DNA from: Gordonia hydrophobica NBRC 16057
GTDB taxonomy: Bacteria > Actinomycetota > Actinomycetes > Mycobacteriales > Mycobacteriaceae
DNA length: 64,000 nt
Assembly: GCF_001592365.1 (NCBI RefSeq)
Contig: NZ_BCWU01000010.1
Coordinates: 1 to 64,000, forward strand
Direction: 5' to 3'
Below the pieces are notes generated by a model. That model was not told where the DNA came from. It did no database searches and worked only from the letters and a program-made list of their open reading frames with translations. Every line of letters starts with the position of its first letter. Within the stretch, counting starts at the first letter, position 1. The position numbers and the translations under genes were made by a program. This document shows positions 40,092 to 49,001 of the stretch, piece by piece.

Positions 40092-43000
40092 CCGCCGCCG
40101 TTCGCGGGGCCGATGCTTTCGACCTGACCGGGCCGCTCCCGCAGCAGACACTGGTCCTGGAGGCGAGCGCCGGAACCGGCAAGACGTACGCCATCGTTGC
40201 GCTCGCCGTCCGGTACATCGCCGAGGGCGTCGGCGTGTCGGACCTGTTGATGGCCACCTTCTCGAACGCGGCCTCGGCCGAGCTCCGCGATCGGACCCAC
40301 GCCCGACTCGCCGAATGCGTGGCCGCACTCGGCGATCCGGACACCGCGCGCGGGTCCGACGACGAACTCGTCGCACACCTCGCCGACGCCGGTCCGGAAC
40401 TGCTGCGCCTGCGTCGTGAACGGTTGAGCGATGCATTGTCGGACTTCGATGCGGCGACCGTCGCCACCACTCACACGTTCTGCAATCGGATGCTGGCTGC
40501 GCTCGGCTTCCTCGGCGGCAGACAGCAGCAGTACCCGATCGTGGAGAACGTCGACGAGATGGTCGCCGAACTCGCCCGCGACGCCTACCTCGCCCGGTTC
40601 GCAGGCGATCCGGACACGGCGCCGTCGTACGAGGACGCCGAGCAGATCGCGATCGCTGCCGTGCGTGACCCGGCAGCCGCGCTGGCGCCGAACCGGGAGG
40701 ACGAGCGCACAGACGACTCCGACATCCGCGTGTGGATCGCCCAGCAGGCCCGCAAGCACACGGCGGTCCGTAAACGTCTGGCCCGCCTGCGCACCTACGA
40801 CGACCTGCAGCAGGCCCTGTTCGAGATCGTCACCGACCCGGACATCGGCGAGCAGGCATGCCGCCGGATCCGTGATCAGTTCTCGGTCGTCCTCATCGAC
40901 GAGTTTCAGGACACCGATCCGCAGCAGTGGGCGATCGTGCGGCTCTGCTTCCACGAGCAGTTGCCGTTGATCCTGGTCGGCGACCCGAAACAGTCCATCT
41001 ATGCATTCCGCGGCGCCGAGGTGCTGAGCTACCTGAACGCGGTCGAGTCCGCGAGCGAGCAGCGGCGGCTGGCGGTCAACTGGCGGTCGGACGAGGCCGT
41101 CGTCGACGGTCTGGGCGTGCTCTTCGAGGGCGCCACCATGGGGCACGAGAAGATCGCGTACCACCCGGTCCGAGCCCGCCACACCGGATCGCGCATCCAC
41201 GGTGCGCCCGCGGTCCGGATCCGTGCGTTCCTCCGCAACGACTTCAGTGTCACCACGCAAGACGGCACCACGCCCCTGGTGGGTCCGGTGCGCGAGAGGG
41301 TCACCGACGACGTCGCGAACGACATCGCCGCCGTCCTGGGCAGCGGCACCCTGATCGACGACGACGGCGACGACCGCCGAGCGGTTGAACCCGGTGACAT
41401 CGCGATCCTGTTGCGCGCCAACAAGACGGTCGCACCGCTCCAACGGGCGCTCGCCGCGCGCGGGGTGGCGTCGGTCGTCACGTCGGGCACCTCGATCTTC
41501 GACACCCCGGCGGCCCGCTACTGGTGGTACGTCCTCTCGGCGATCGAGAGTCCGTCCCGGCAGCCGCGTGTGCGCCTGGCCGCATTGACCCCGCTCATCG
41601 GACTCACGGCGCAGACCCTCGAACGGCAGGGCGACACCGGCGTCGGCACCCTGTCCGGACGACTCGCCGAACTCGGCCGCATCTTCGTCGACGGCGGATT
41701 CGCTCCGATGGCCGCACGACTGTTCGCCGAGTTCGGGACGGCCGAACGACTGCTGCGCCTCGACGGCGGCGAACGGCTGATGACCGACATCGTCCAGCTG
41801 TCCGAGCTGTGCAACCGCCGCGCGGTCGACACCTCCGGCGGCGTCACCTCGCTGGTCGAGTGGCTCGGGAGACAGATCGACGACAGCGCCGGGTGGGGAC
41901 AGCAGCGCGACGCGACCCGACGGCTCGACCGCGACACCGAGGCCGTCCAGATCATGACGGTGCATGCGAGCAAGGGACTCGAGTTCCCGATCGTGTACGT
42001 CCCGTTCGGTTGGGACGGGGCCAGCCATCCCAACCCGCAGACCTTCCTGTACCACGAGGACGACGACGCGCGGTACCTCGACGTCGGGGGCAAACAGGCG
42101 CGCGGGTACGCCCGGCGCGACCGCCGCTCGCGCACCGAGGGCTCGGGCGAAGACCTTCGGCTGCTGTACGTCGCGGCCACCCGCGCCCGCAGCCAGGTGG
42201 TGCTGTGGTGGACACCGAGCACCACCACCCCGCGCGGGGCGCTCCATCGGCTGCTGTTCACAGTCGGCGACCGACGAGCCGCGGCACGCTCGGGCGCCGT
42301 CTCGCCGATACCGGAGACCGTGCCGATCCTGCCCGACGACGGCGACTGCGTCAGTGTGCTCAAAGCGATCGCCTCGTGCAGTCCGGCGATCCGACTGGAG
42401 CCCGCGAGCGGTTCGGCGACCGTCGACTGGCGTCCGCCCGGAGACGATCAGCCTGCGCCGGTACTCGACGTCGCCCGCTTCGGTCGCACCATCGACCGGC
42501 AATGGCGGCGGACGTCGTACTCGGCGATCGTGGCCGCCGCGCACGCCGCCGTCCACGCACAGGCTCCGGGACCGGTCTCGGTCGTGGAGAGCGGCAGCGA
42601 ACCCGACGACGTCCACCGCCCGGACGAGCCCGACGACGCGGGCCCCGCGGCGGACGCCGGCCCCGCCGATGCGGCGGAGGCCGTCGACGGACTGCCGTCG
42701 CTGATGAACGGACTGCCGTACGGCGCCGGATTCGGGACCCTGGTGCACGAAGTGCTCGAGCACGTCGACACCTCGTCGGAGGACATCGACGCGCACATCC
42801 TGGACCGCTGCCGCCAGGGGGCGGCAGCGGCGGGCGTCGACATCGACGTCGCGGTGCTGGCTCGAGCACTCGTCGGCGTCCTGACGACGCCACTCGGGTT
42901 CGGTGACCTGTGGAGCGTGAAGCCGAACGACCGCCTCGCCGAGATGGACTTCGAATTGCCGCTGGCGGCGGACGACGGCGGTTTCGGGCTCGACGCCGTC

Positions 43001-43477
43001 GGCGATCTGCTGGCCACGCACCTGCCCGTCGACGATCCACTGGCGGCATACGCCGACCTGGTGCGGACGGTCTCGTCTGATCGGTTCAGCGGCTACCTCA
43101 CCGGCAGCATCGACTCGATTCTCCGGCGCGACGACGGCCGCTTCGTGGTCGTCGACTACAAGACCAACCGGCTGCGTGCGGGCGAGCTCGCCGTCGAGGA
43201 CTTCCACCGTGAGGCGATGGCCGCGGAGATGATGGCGGCGCACTATCCGCTGCAGGCGCTGTTGTACTCGGTGGCGCTGCACCGCTATCTGCGGTGGCGG
43301 ATCGCCGACTACGATCCTGCGCGCCACCTGGGCCCGGTCCAGTACCACTTCGTCCGCGGCATGGCCGGGCCGTCCACCCCGCCGGGGTGCGGCGTCTTCC
43401 ACTGGGAGCTGCCGCCGACGCTGGTGGTGGCCATGTCGAGCCTTCTGGCCGGCCGCACCGAGGAGCGTGCACGATGA
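40088..43477 (+). CDS. recB: Exodeoxyribonuclease V subunit beta (RecB)
   Basis: Encodes 1129 residues. UvrD-type helicase: Walker A E-A-S-A-G-T-G-K-T-Y near the N-terminus, Walker B L-I-D-E-F-Q-D-T-D-P-Q-Q-W, Q motif after G-D-P-K-Q-S-I-Y-A-F-R-G, and motif V-M-T-V-H-A-S-K-G-L-E-F-P. The C-terminal nuclease has G-S-I-D-S-I-L then V-V-D-Y-K-T-N, the PD-(D/E)XK active site. With RecC and RecD it processes double-strand ends. ATG overlaps recC's stop and TGA overlaps recD's ATG. Confidence 0.97.
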   Translation: MTAAVRGADAFDLTGPLPQQTLVLEASAGTGKTYAIVALAVRYIAEGVGVSDLLMATFSNAASAELRDRTHARLAECVAALGDPDTARGSDDELVAHLADAGPELLRLRRERLSDALSDFDAATVATTHTFCNRMLAALGFLGGRQQQYPIVENVDEMVAELARDAYLARFAGDPDTAPSYEDAEQIAIAAVRDPAAALAPNREDERTDDSDIRVWIAQQARKHTAVRKRLARLRTYDDLQQALFEIVTDPDIGEQACRRIRDQFSVVLIDEFQDTDPQQWAIVRLCFHEQLPLILVGDPKQSIYAFRGAEVLSYLNAVESASEQRRLAVNWRSDEAVVDGLGVLFEGATMGHEKIAYHPVRARHTGSRIHGAPAVRIRAFLRNDFSVTTQDGTTPLVGPVRERVTDDVANDIAAVLGSGTLIDDDGDDRRAVEPGDIAILLRANKTVAPLQRALAARGVASVVTSGTSIFDTPAARYWWYVLSAIESPSRQPRVRLAALTPLIGLTAQTLERQGDTGVGTLSGRLAELGRIFVDGGFAPMAARLFAEFGTAERLLRLDGGERLMTDIVQLSELCNRRAVDTSGGVTSLVEWLGRQIDDSAGWGQQRDATRRLDRDTEAVQIMTVHASKGLEFPIVYVPFGWDGASHPNPQTFLYHEDDDARYLDVGGKQARGYARRDRRSRTEGSGEDLRLLYVAATRARSQVVLWWTPSTTTPRGALHRLLFTVGDRRAAARSGAVSPIPETVPILPDDGDCVSVLKAIASCSPAIRLEPASGSATVDWRPPGDDQPAPVLDVARFGRTIDRQWRRTSYSAIVAAAHAAVHAQAPGPVSVVESGSEPDDVHRPDEPDDAGPAADAGPADAAEAVDGLPSLMNGLPYGAGFGTLVHEVLEHVDTSSEDIDAHILDRCRQGAAAAGVDIDVAVLARALVGVLTTPLGFGDLWSVKPNDRLAEMDFELPLAADDGGFGLDAVGDLLATHLPVDDPLAAYADLVRTVSSDRFSGYLTGSIDSILRRDDGRFVVVDYKTNRLRAGELAVEDFHREAMAAEMMAAHYPLQALLYSVALHRYLRWRIADYDPARHLGPVQYHFVRGMAGPSTPPGCGVFHWELPPTLVVAMSSLLAGRTEERAR

Positions 43478-45348
43478 CGACGATCGACGACGGTGACCCG
43501 CAGCGGGTGGCGCGCGGCGCCGACCGACTGACTCCGTTCAACCAAGCGGGGGTCCTGAACGCCGCCGATGTGCACGTGGCCCGCCGCGTCGCCGCGTTGT
43601 CGGGCGCGCCGGTGCACGAGGACGTCCTCCTCGCCACCGCGCTCGCCGTGCGTGCGGTCCGAACCGGATCGACGTGCGTGGAGATCGACAGCATCGCCGA
43701 GATCGCATCCGCGGCCGCCGATCAGGCAGCGCTCCCGTGGCCCGAGCCCGCCGCGCTGCGCGAGGCGATCGCCGCGTCGCACCTGGTGCTCGGCTGTCCG
43801 TCGGGGCCGCTGCGACCGCTGGCGTTGGCGCACTCCGACGACGGTCCGCTGCTCTACCTGCGCAAGTACTTCCGGCAGGAACAGAGCATCCGCCACATCC
43901 TCGACACGCGCGCAGCGGGACGCCCCGACGTCGACGCCCAGACGCTGGCGACGGCGCTCGACGTCGCGTTCGGAGCGGGCGACACCGGCGGGTACGACCG
44001 TCAGCGCGCCGCCGCCGCGCTCGCGGCCGTCTCGTGGACCACCGTTCTCGCCGGCGGACCGGGCACCGGCAAGACGTACACCGTCGCGCGGATCCTGTCG
44101 GTGATGGAGTCGTTGTTCGGCGGCGACCTCCGCATCGGACTGTGCGCACCGACCGGCCGCGCCGCAGCCCAGCTGCAGACGGCGATCGGTGAGTATCGGC
44201 GAGAACATCAGACCCTGCGGAGCGAGCCCGCCGCCGTCACCGTGCACCGACTCCTGGGATCACGACCCGACGGGACGTTCCTGCGCGGCTCCGCCAATCG
44301 CCTGCCCTACGACGTGGTCGTGGTGGACGAGACCTCGATGCTGCCGGTCACCCTGATGTGCCGCCTGCTCGAATCGCTGCGGTCGGACACCCGACTCATC
44401 CTCGTCGGCGACCCGCACCAGCTGGTGTCGGTTGAGGCCGGCGCGGTGCTCGCCGACTTGGTCGATCGGGATCCCTCCGCGAGCGGATCCGCCGACCTGC
44501 CCGCGGCGTTCGCCGACGTCACCGATTTGCCGACCGCCGACTTCGACGCAGCCGAACGCGCATCCCTGGTGCGCGGCGTCATCACGTTGCGCCGCGGTCA
44601 CCGTTACGGAGACCGGATCGGGGAGATCGCCGAAGCGGTGAACACCGGCGACGCCGACCGGGTGCTGGAGCTGATCGGGCAGGGTCCCGACACCACGCAT
44701 CCGGTCCGGTTGATCGACCCGGACGACGCCGACGCGGTACGCGGCGAAGCCGTCGGCTGGGCCGGTGCGCTGCGGTCGGCAGCGGTGTCCGGTGACGCGC
44801 GAGCCGCGGTGACCGCACTGCGCGGGCATCGGGTGCTGTGCGCCCACCGCGACGGCCCGTACGGCGTCGGCGGGTGGTCGCGGACGGTGATCGGCTGGAT
44901 CACCGACGATCTCGGCGGGCCGCCCGCAGGTGCGGGCTGGTATGCCGGTGAGCCGCTGTTGGTGACCGCGAACGATCGGGCCCAGGGCGTCTACAACGGC
45001 GACTCCGGCGTCGTCGTGGTGGATCCGGAGGGCGACGGGCAGGAGCTGGCCGCAGTCTTCGAACGCGGGCACGAGATCAAGAAGCTTCATCCGAGTCAGC
45101 TGGCCGACGCCGTCCCCGTGTATGCGATGACGATCCACCGCAGTCAGGGCAGCCAGTTCGCCACGGTGACGGTGGTGCTGCCGCCGCCGGACGCCGAACT
45201 GCTGACACGGGAACTCCTGTACACGGCCATCACCCGCGCCGAACGCGAGGTCACGATCATCGGGACGCCCGAGGCGCTGCGCGCCGCGGTGGCCCGCCGC
45301 GTGGCCCGCGCCTCCGGTCTGCGCACCACCCTTTCCGAGCACGGCTGA
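43474..45348 (+). CDS. recD: Exodeoxyribonuclease V subunit alpha (RecD)
   Basis: Encodes 624 residues. Superfamily 1B helicase with Walker A L-A-G-G-P-G-T-G-K-T-Y, Walker B V-V-V-D-E-T-S-M-L, G-D-P-H-Q-L and the C-terminal T-I-H-R-S-Q-G-S-Q-F and Y-T-A-I-T-R-A-E motifs. It is the fast 5'-3' motor of RecBCD. ATG overlaps the recB stop (ATGA), completing the coupled set. Confidence 0.96.
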   Translation: MTTIDDGDPQRVARGADRLTPFNQAGVLNAADVHVARRVAALSGAPVHEDVLLATALAVRAVRTGSTCVEIDSIAEIASAAADQAALPWPEPAALREAIAASHLVLGCPSGPLRPLALAHSDDGPLLYLRKYFRQEQSIRHILDTRAAGRPDVDAQTLATALDVAFGAGDTGGYDRQRAAAALAAVSWTTVLAGGPGTGKTYTVARILSVMESLFGGDLRIGLCAPTGRAAAQLQTAIGEYRREHQTLRSEPAAVTVHRLLGSRPDGTFLRGSANRLPYDVVVVDETSMLPVTLMCRLLESLRSDTRLILVGDPHQLVSVEAGAVLADLVDRDPSASGSADLPAAFADVTDLPTADFDAAERASLVRGVITLRRGHRYGDRIGEIAEAVNTGDADRVLELIGQGPDTTHPVRLIDPDDADAVRGEAVGWAGALRSAAVSGDARAAVTALRGHRVLCAHRDGPYGVGGWSRTVIGWITDDLGGPPAGAGWYAGEPLLVTANDRAQGVYNGDSGVVVVDPEGDGQELAAVFERGHEIKKLHPSQLADAVPVYAMTIHRSQGSQFATVTVVLPPPDAELLTRELLYTAITRAEREVTIIGTPEALRAAVARRVARASGLRTTLSEHG

Positions 45349-45387
45349 CACGCACCCTTAGGCCACCGCCGTGAGGAAGGCAGCGGC

Positions 45388-46152
45388 TCACACCAGCTCG
45401 GCGCCGCCTGGGACCAGGTCGCGCCGCAGGTAGGCCTCGGTGCGGAGGAACAGTCGCTGCTCGGGGGCAGGCAGCGCGGCGAAGTCCTTCATCGACGCGC
45501 TCCGGGCCATCTCGGTCTTGTGACACTGGATGGCGCGGATCTTGCAGCCGGTGCAGTCGTCGACGTCGACCACCACGTCGATCCGGTCGGCGTGGGTGCC
45601 GTCGATCGGCAGATGCGAGGCGTCGGAGAGATGCGGACGCAGCTGGGCGACGGTCGTCATCGGGATGGTGATGAAGTACAGCGACGACACCTGCCACGGC
45701 TCACCGAGGTCGGGGTGGTAGGCGGCGATCGCGGCGGCGTCGGCCGCGGCGCACGCCAAGCGATTGGCGTGGATGTGATCGGGATGGCCGTACATGCCGT
45801 ACGCGTCGTAGGTGACCACGATGTGCGGCTTCAACGAGCGCAGGTGCTCGACCAGTGCGGCCACCTGTTCGTCGAACGGCGCCAGGATGAACGACGTGGC
45901 TCCGGGGGCGGATTCGGGGACGAAGCTGTCCGCGTAGCCGAGCATGATCGGCTCCCGGGCCAGTTCGAGTTGACGTGCCGCGTCGACCAGTTCGCCGTGT
46001 CGCGTGGTGCCGCGCACCCAGGTGCAGGTGACGAGGGAGACTTCGGCGCCGCTGCGAGCCAGGCGTGCCATGGTGCCGCCGGTCCACAACGACTCGTCGT
46101 CGGGGTGAGCGTGAACGAAGAGCGCGCGAGTGCTGCCAGACACGTCACTCAC
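45388..46152 (-). CDS. PIG-L family deacetylase
   Basis: Encodes 254 residues. The zinc motif H-A-H-P-D-D-E is at residues 14-20 and the third ligand region is Y-G-H-P-D-H-I. The family includes MshB and Mca of mycothiol metabolism and GlcNAc-PI deacetylases. It is shorter than MshB and lacks its long insert after the first motif, so assignment to mycothiol synthesis is not justified. The C-terminal C-T-G-C-K-I-R-A-I-Q-C-H is an extra metal-like cysteine cluster. Divergent from htpG. Confidence 0.82.
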   Translation of the reverse strand: MSDVSGSTRALFVHAHPDDESLWTGGTMARLARSGAEVSLVTCTWVRGTTRHGELVDAARQLELAREPIMLGYADSFVPESAPGATSFILAPFDEQVAALVEHLRSLKPHIVVTYDAYGMYGHPDHIHANRLACAAADAAAIAAYHPDLGEPWQVSSLYFITIPMTTVAQLRPHLSDASHLPIDGTHADRIDVVVDVDDCTGCKIRAIQCHKTEMARSASMKDFAALPAPEQRLFLRTEAYLRRDLVPGGAELV

Positions 46153-46231
46153 AGTACGCGTCGGACGCCCGGTAAACTCGTGGGCGCAAATTCAGCCCCG
46201 ACGATTCGGTCTCACAATGAGGAGTCATGCG

Positions 46232-48169
46232 TTGACCTCGCAGGTATTTGAGTTCCAGGCACAGGCCCGCCAGCTACTGGATCTGATGGTCCACTCCATC
46301 TATTCCAACAAGGACAGCTTCTTGCGTGAGCTGGTCTCGAATGCGTCCGACGCGGTGGACAAATTGCGTCTGGAAGGGCTGCGCGATAAGGATCTCGACG
46401 CGGACATCTCCGATCTGCACATCCGGCTGACCCCCGATTCGACGGCGCGCACCCTGACCGTCGCCGACAACGGCATCGGCATGACCCGCGACGAGGTCAT
46501 CGACCTCATCGGCACCGTTGCCAAATCGGGAACCGACGAATTGCGGCAGAAGCTCGCCGAGAACGACGCGAAGGACGCCGGCGATCTGATCGGGCAGTTC
46601 GGCATCGGCTTCTATTCGGTGTTCATGGTCGCCGACAAGGTGGAGCTCGTCACGCGGAAGGCCGGCGAGACCGTCGGCACGCGCTGGGAGTCGACCGGCG
46701 ACGGCACCTACACCCTCGACGAGATCGCCGACGCGCCGCAGGGCACCGCGATCACGTTGACCCTCAAGCCCGTCGACGAGGACAACGCCGTCAACGACTA
46801 CGCCGACCAGACCGTGCTGCGTCGCCTGGTGAAGAAGTACTCCGACTTCATCTCGTGGCCGATCCGCATGCTGGTGGTCAAGCAGGTTCCGGGTGAGCCG
46901 GGCGAGGACGGCGAGACGCCCGAGCCGACCGTCGAAGAGGTCGACGAGGTCCTCAACTCGCAGAAGGCGCTGTGGGCCAAGTCGTCGTCGGAGGTCTCCA
47001 AGGAGGAGTACGCAGAGTTCTACCGACACGTCTCGCACGCGTGGGACGAGCCGCTGGAGACCATCACGCTGCACGCCGAGGGCACCTTCGAGTACCAGGC
47101 CCTGCTGTTCATTCCGACGCAGGCGCCGTTCGATCTGTTCATGCGCGAACGCAGCAGCGGCATCCACCTGTACGTGAAGCGGGTGTTCATCATGGACGAC
47201 GCCGCTGAGCTGATGCCCGAGTACCTGCGCTTCGTCCAGGGCGTCGTCGACGCCGCTGACCTCTCGCTCAACGTCTCGCGGGAGATCCTGCAGCAGGACC
47301 GGCAGATCCGCGCGATCCGTCGTCGCCTGGTCAAGAAGGTCATCTCGTCGGTCCAGGAGCTGCAGGATCGGCGGCCCGAGGACTACCAGACCTTCTGGAG
47401 CAACTTCGGTCGCGTGTTCAAGGAAGGCCTGATCAACGATCAGGACAACGCCAAGGCCATCCTGAAGGCGTCGGTCTTCGCCTCGACCAACAGCGAGACC
47501 GAGCCGACCACGCTGACCGACTACCTCTCGCGCTGCAAGCCCGAGCAGGACGTCATCTACTACATGACCGGCGAGTCGCGGACCCAGATCGAGCGGTCGC
47601 CGCACCTGGAGGCATTCCGCGCCAAGGGCATCGAGGTGCTCCTGTTGTCGGATCCGGTCGACGAGGTATGGGTCTCGTCCGGGCTGGACTTCGAGGACAA
47701 GCAGCTGGTCTCGGTGGCGAAGGGCGTCGTGGACCTGGACGGCGACGACGCCGAATCGACCGACGAGGACAAGACCAAGCAGCAGGAGCAGTTCGCGCCG
47801 CTGCTCACCTGGTTGGGGGAGACCCTCACCGACGAGGTGTCGCAGGTTCGGCTGAGCTCGCGACTGACCGAGTCGGCCGCCTGCCTGGTCGGCGACGACT
47901 TCTCGATGACGCCGCAGTTGGAGAAGCTCTACCGCGCGTCGGGTCAGCCGGTGCCGAAGTCCAAGCGCATCCTGGAGCTGAACCCGGACAACGCGCTCGT
48001 CGTCGCGCTGCAGGGCGCGTTCGAGGGACAGGGCGACGATCACGCCGACTTGGCGTCGACGGCGAAACTGGTCTATGCGTCGGCGGTTCTCGCCGAGGGC
48101 GGCGATCTCGACGATCCCGCCGAGGTGGCGCAGCTGCTCGCCGAGACGCTCGCCAAGAACCTCGGCTGA
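46232..48169 (+). CDS. htpG: Chaperone protein HtpG (Hsp90)
   Basis: Encodes about 645 residues. The GHKL ATPase is intact: N-A-S-D-A in the first helix, D-N-G-I-G-M, G-Q-F-G-I-G-F-Y-S-V-F-M and G-T-A-I-T-L. Middle and C-terminal Hsp90 domains follow (L-N-V-S-R-E-I-L-Q-Q). The TTG at 46232 has gaggagt 8 bp upstream and is favoured; ATG at 46217 is in frame but has no ribosome site. Last residues A-K-N-L-G. Confidence 0.95.
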   Translation: MTSQVFEFQAQARQLLDLMVHSIYSNKDSFLRELVSNASDAVDKLRLEGLRDKDLDADISDLHIRLTPDSTARTLTVADNGIGMTRDEVIDLIGTVAKSGTDELRQKLAENDAKDAGDLIGQFGIGFYSVFMVADKVELVTRKAGETVGTRWESTGDGTYTLDEIADAPQGTAITLTLKPVDEDNAVNDYADQTVLRRLVKKYSDFISWPIRMLVVKQVPGEPGEDGETPEPTVEEVDEVLNSQKALWAKSSSEVSKEEYAEFYRHVSHAWDEPLETITLHAEGTFEYQALLFIPTQAPFDLFMRERSSGIHLYVKRVFIMDDAAELMPEYLRFVQGVVDAADLSLNVSREILQQDRQIRAIRRRLVKKVISSVQELQDRRPEDYQTFWSNFGRVFKEGLINDQDNAKAILKASVFASTNSETEPTTLTDYLSRCKPEQDVIYYMTGESRTQIERSPHLEAFRAKGIEVLLLSDPVDEVWVSSGLDFEDKQLVSVAKGVVDLDGDDAESTDEDKTKQQEQFAPLLTWLGETLTDEVSQVRLSSRLTESAACLVGDDFSMTPQLEKLYRASGQPVPKSKRILELNPDNALVVALQGAFEGQGDDHADLASTAKLVYASAVLAEGGDLDDPAEVAQLLAETLAKNLG

Positions 48170-48173
48170 GTTC

Positions 48174-48650
48174 GTGGGGCTGCTGACTCCGGTCGCGGTG
48201 CGTATCGGGGCGATCGAATGGTTGCCCCGATACCTGCCCTACATCGTGAAGATCGACGTGCTGCTGCACTTCCTCACCGGCGGCCGGTTCGGGCTGCTGC
48301 GGATCGCGGGGCTGCCCGGCATCACGATGACGATCCCGGGGCGCAAGAGCGGAAAACTGCACAGCACGCACCTGCTGGCCGCACCGGACGGTGACGACTG
48401 GATCGTCGCAGGCTCCTTCTTCGGCGGTCCGACGATGCCTGCATGGGTCTTCAACCTCCGTGCCGCGGAGACCATGACGGTGACGGTCCACGGTGTGGAG
48501 CAGACCATGCGTCCCACCGAGTTGTTCGACGCCGACCGGGCGGCCGGGTGGCGGACGCTGCTCGGGGTGTGGCCGAACTTCACCGTCTATGAGCGTCGCA
48601 CCTCACGCACCATCCCGGTGTTCCGGTTGACCCCGAGTCGTGGCGACTGA
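48174..48650 (+). CDS. Deazaflavin (F420)-dependent nitroreductase-like protein (Ddn/DUF385)
   Basis: Encodes about 158 residues. The R-K-S-G-K-L-H-S-T-H-L-L segment and G-S-F-F-G-G-P-T-M-P-A-W-V-F-N-L-R are the flavin/deazaflavin cofactor pattern of the Ddn/FDOR-A group, which reduces quinones or nitro compounds with F420H2. The GTG start is four bases after the htpG stop, so it is probably co-transcribed; a ribosome site is weak. The N-terminal 40 residues resemble a membrane-associating helix. Confidence 0.8.
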   Translation: MGLLTPVAVRIGAIEWLPRYLPYIVKIDVLLHFLTGGRFGLLRIAGLPGITMTIPGRKSGKLHSTHLLAAPDGDDWIVAGSFFGGPTMPAWVFNLRAAETMTVTVHGVEQTMRPTELFDADRAAGWRTLLGVWPNFTVYERRTSRTIPVFRLTPSRGD

Positions 48651-48683
48651 GGTCGCGTGCATCGTTGAACACGGTCGTCCCAA

Positions 48684-48715
48684 GCTGGTCGAGTGCTGCC
48701 TGCGAGCGGAGCGAG
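48684..48715. repeat. Dispersed intergenic repeat, copy 2
   Basis: Reverse-oriented relative to 11-42, with two mismatches in 32. Contains the inner palindrome ctgcgagcggagcgag. Confidence 0.7.
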
Positions 48716-48967
48716 CACGCAGTATATCGAGACTGTGAATAAACGAACTGGCGCAGCGTCGCGCGAGGCCTGCGTTCGATCTGATATCGCCGCGCCGCGC
48801 GCCGCCTACTGTCACATGCTGCTGAGAACTGCTTGCACAGCACCCTCCGACGGCAATGTTCCGTCGGAAGCGCCTGAGCGGGCAGTTCTCAGCTGGGATC
48901 GCCTCGGACGAGTCCTCGCCGACGACCATCGCTTCCCGCCACATGGAGGCGGCCGCAGCACTCGACC
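48687..48967. mobile_element. MITE-like non-coding element with 13-bp terminal inverted repeats
   Basis: A 281-bp stretch between htpG/ddn-like and the crotonase gene, bounded by ggtcgagtgctgc (48687-48699) and its exact inverse gcagcactcgacc (48955-48967). The ends belong to the dispersed repeat also found at 11-52. The interior has no believable gene. A long imperfect palindrome (48821-48893) sits near the middle. No target duplication is evident. It could be a miniature transposon or an assembly of intergenic palindromes. Confidence 0.5.
48821..48893. ncRNA. Candidate structured RNA or REP-like palindrome
   Basis: A perfect 12-bp outer stem gctgagaactgc/gcagttctcagc (48821-48832 and 48882-48893) encloses an 8-bp inner hairpin tccgacgg/ccgtcgga (48846-48853 and 48861-48868) with a 7-nt loop. 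The flanks of the inner hairpin are 13 nt on each side, so the whole folds as a symmetric branched or internal-loop structure of 73 nt. No known RNA family recognised. Confidence 0.45.
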
Positions 48968-48980
48968 CACGTGGGGGCGA
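48958..48980. repeat. Dispersed intergenic repeat, copy 3 (partial)
   Basis: Matches 30-52 at 21 of 23 bases, in the same orientation as that copy, including cgtgggggcga. Confidence 0.6.
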
Positions 48981-49001
48981 CCGTCACCGGGAATCAATCA
49001 T

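Noticed and set aside
39899-43402. Very long open frame (over 1100 codons) antisense to recC/recB
   Set aside because: Mirror of a real gene with strong C-ending codons; composition is typical of high-GC antisense frames (V, R, D, G-rich) and there are no recognisable motifs. The sense frame has all RecB motifs.
45388-46152. Mycothiol deacetylase MshB
   Set aside because: Family motifs fit, but the protein is shorter than MshB and lacks its insert, so only the family name is given.
48812-48997. Small protein encoded in the palindromic interval
   Set aside because: Frames here read through inverted repeats and end in repeat sequence; the palindromes explain the open frame better than a gene.
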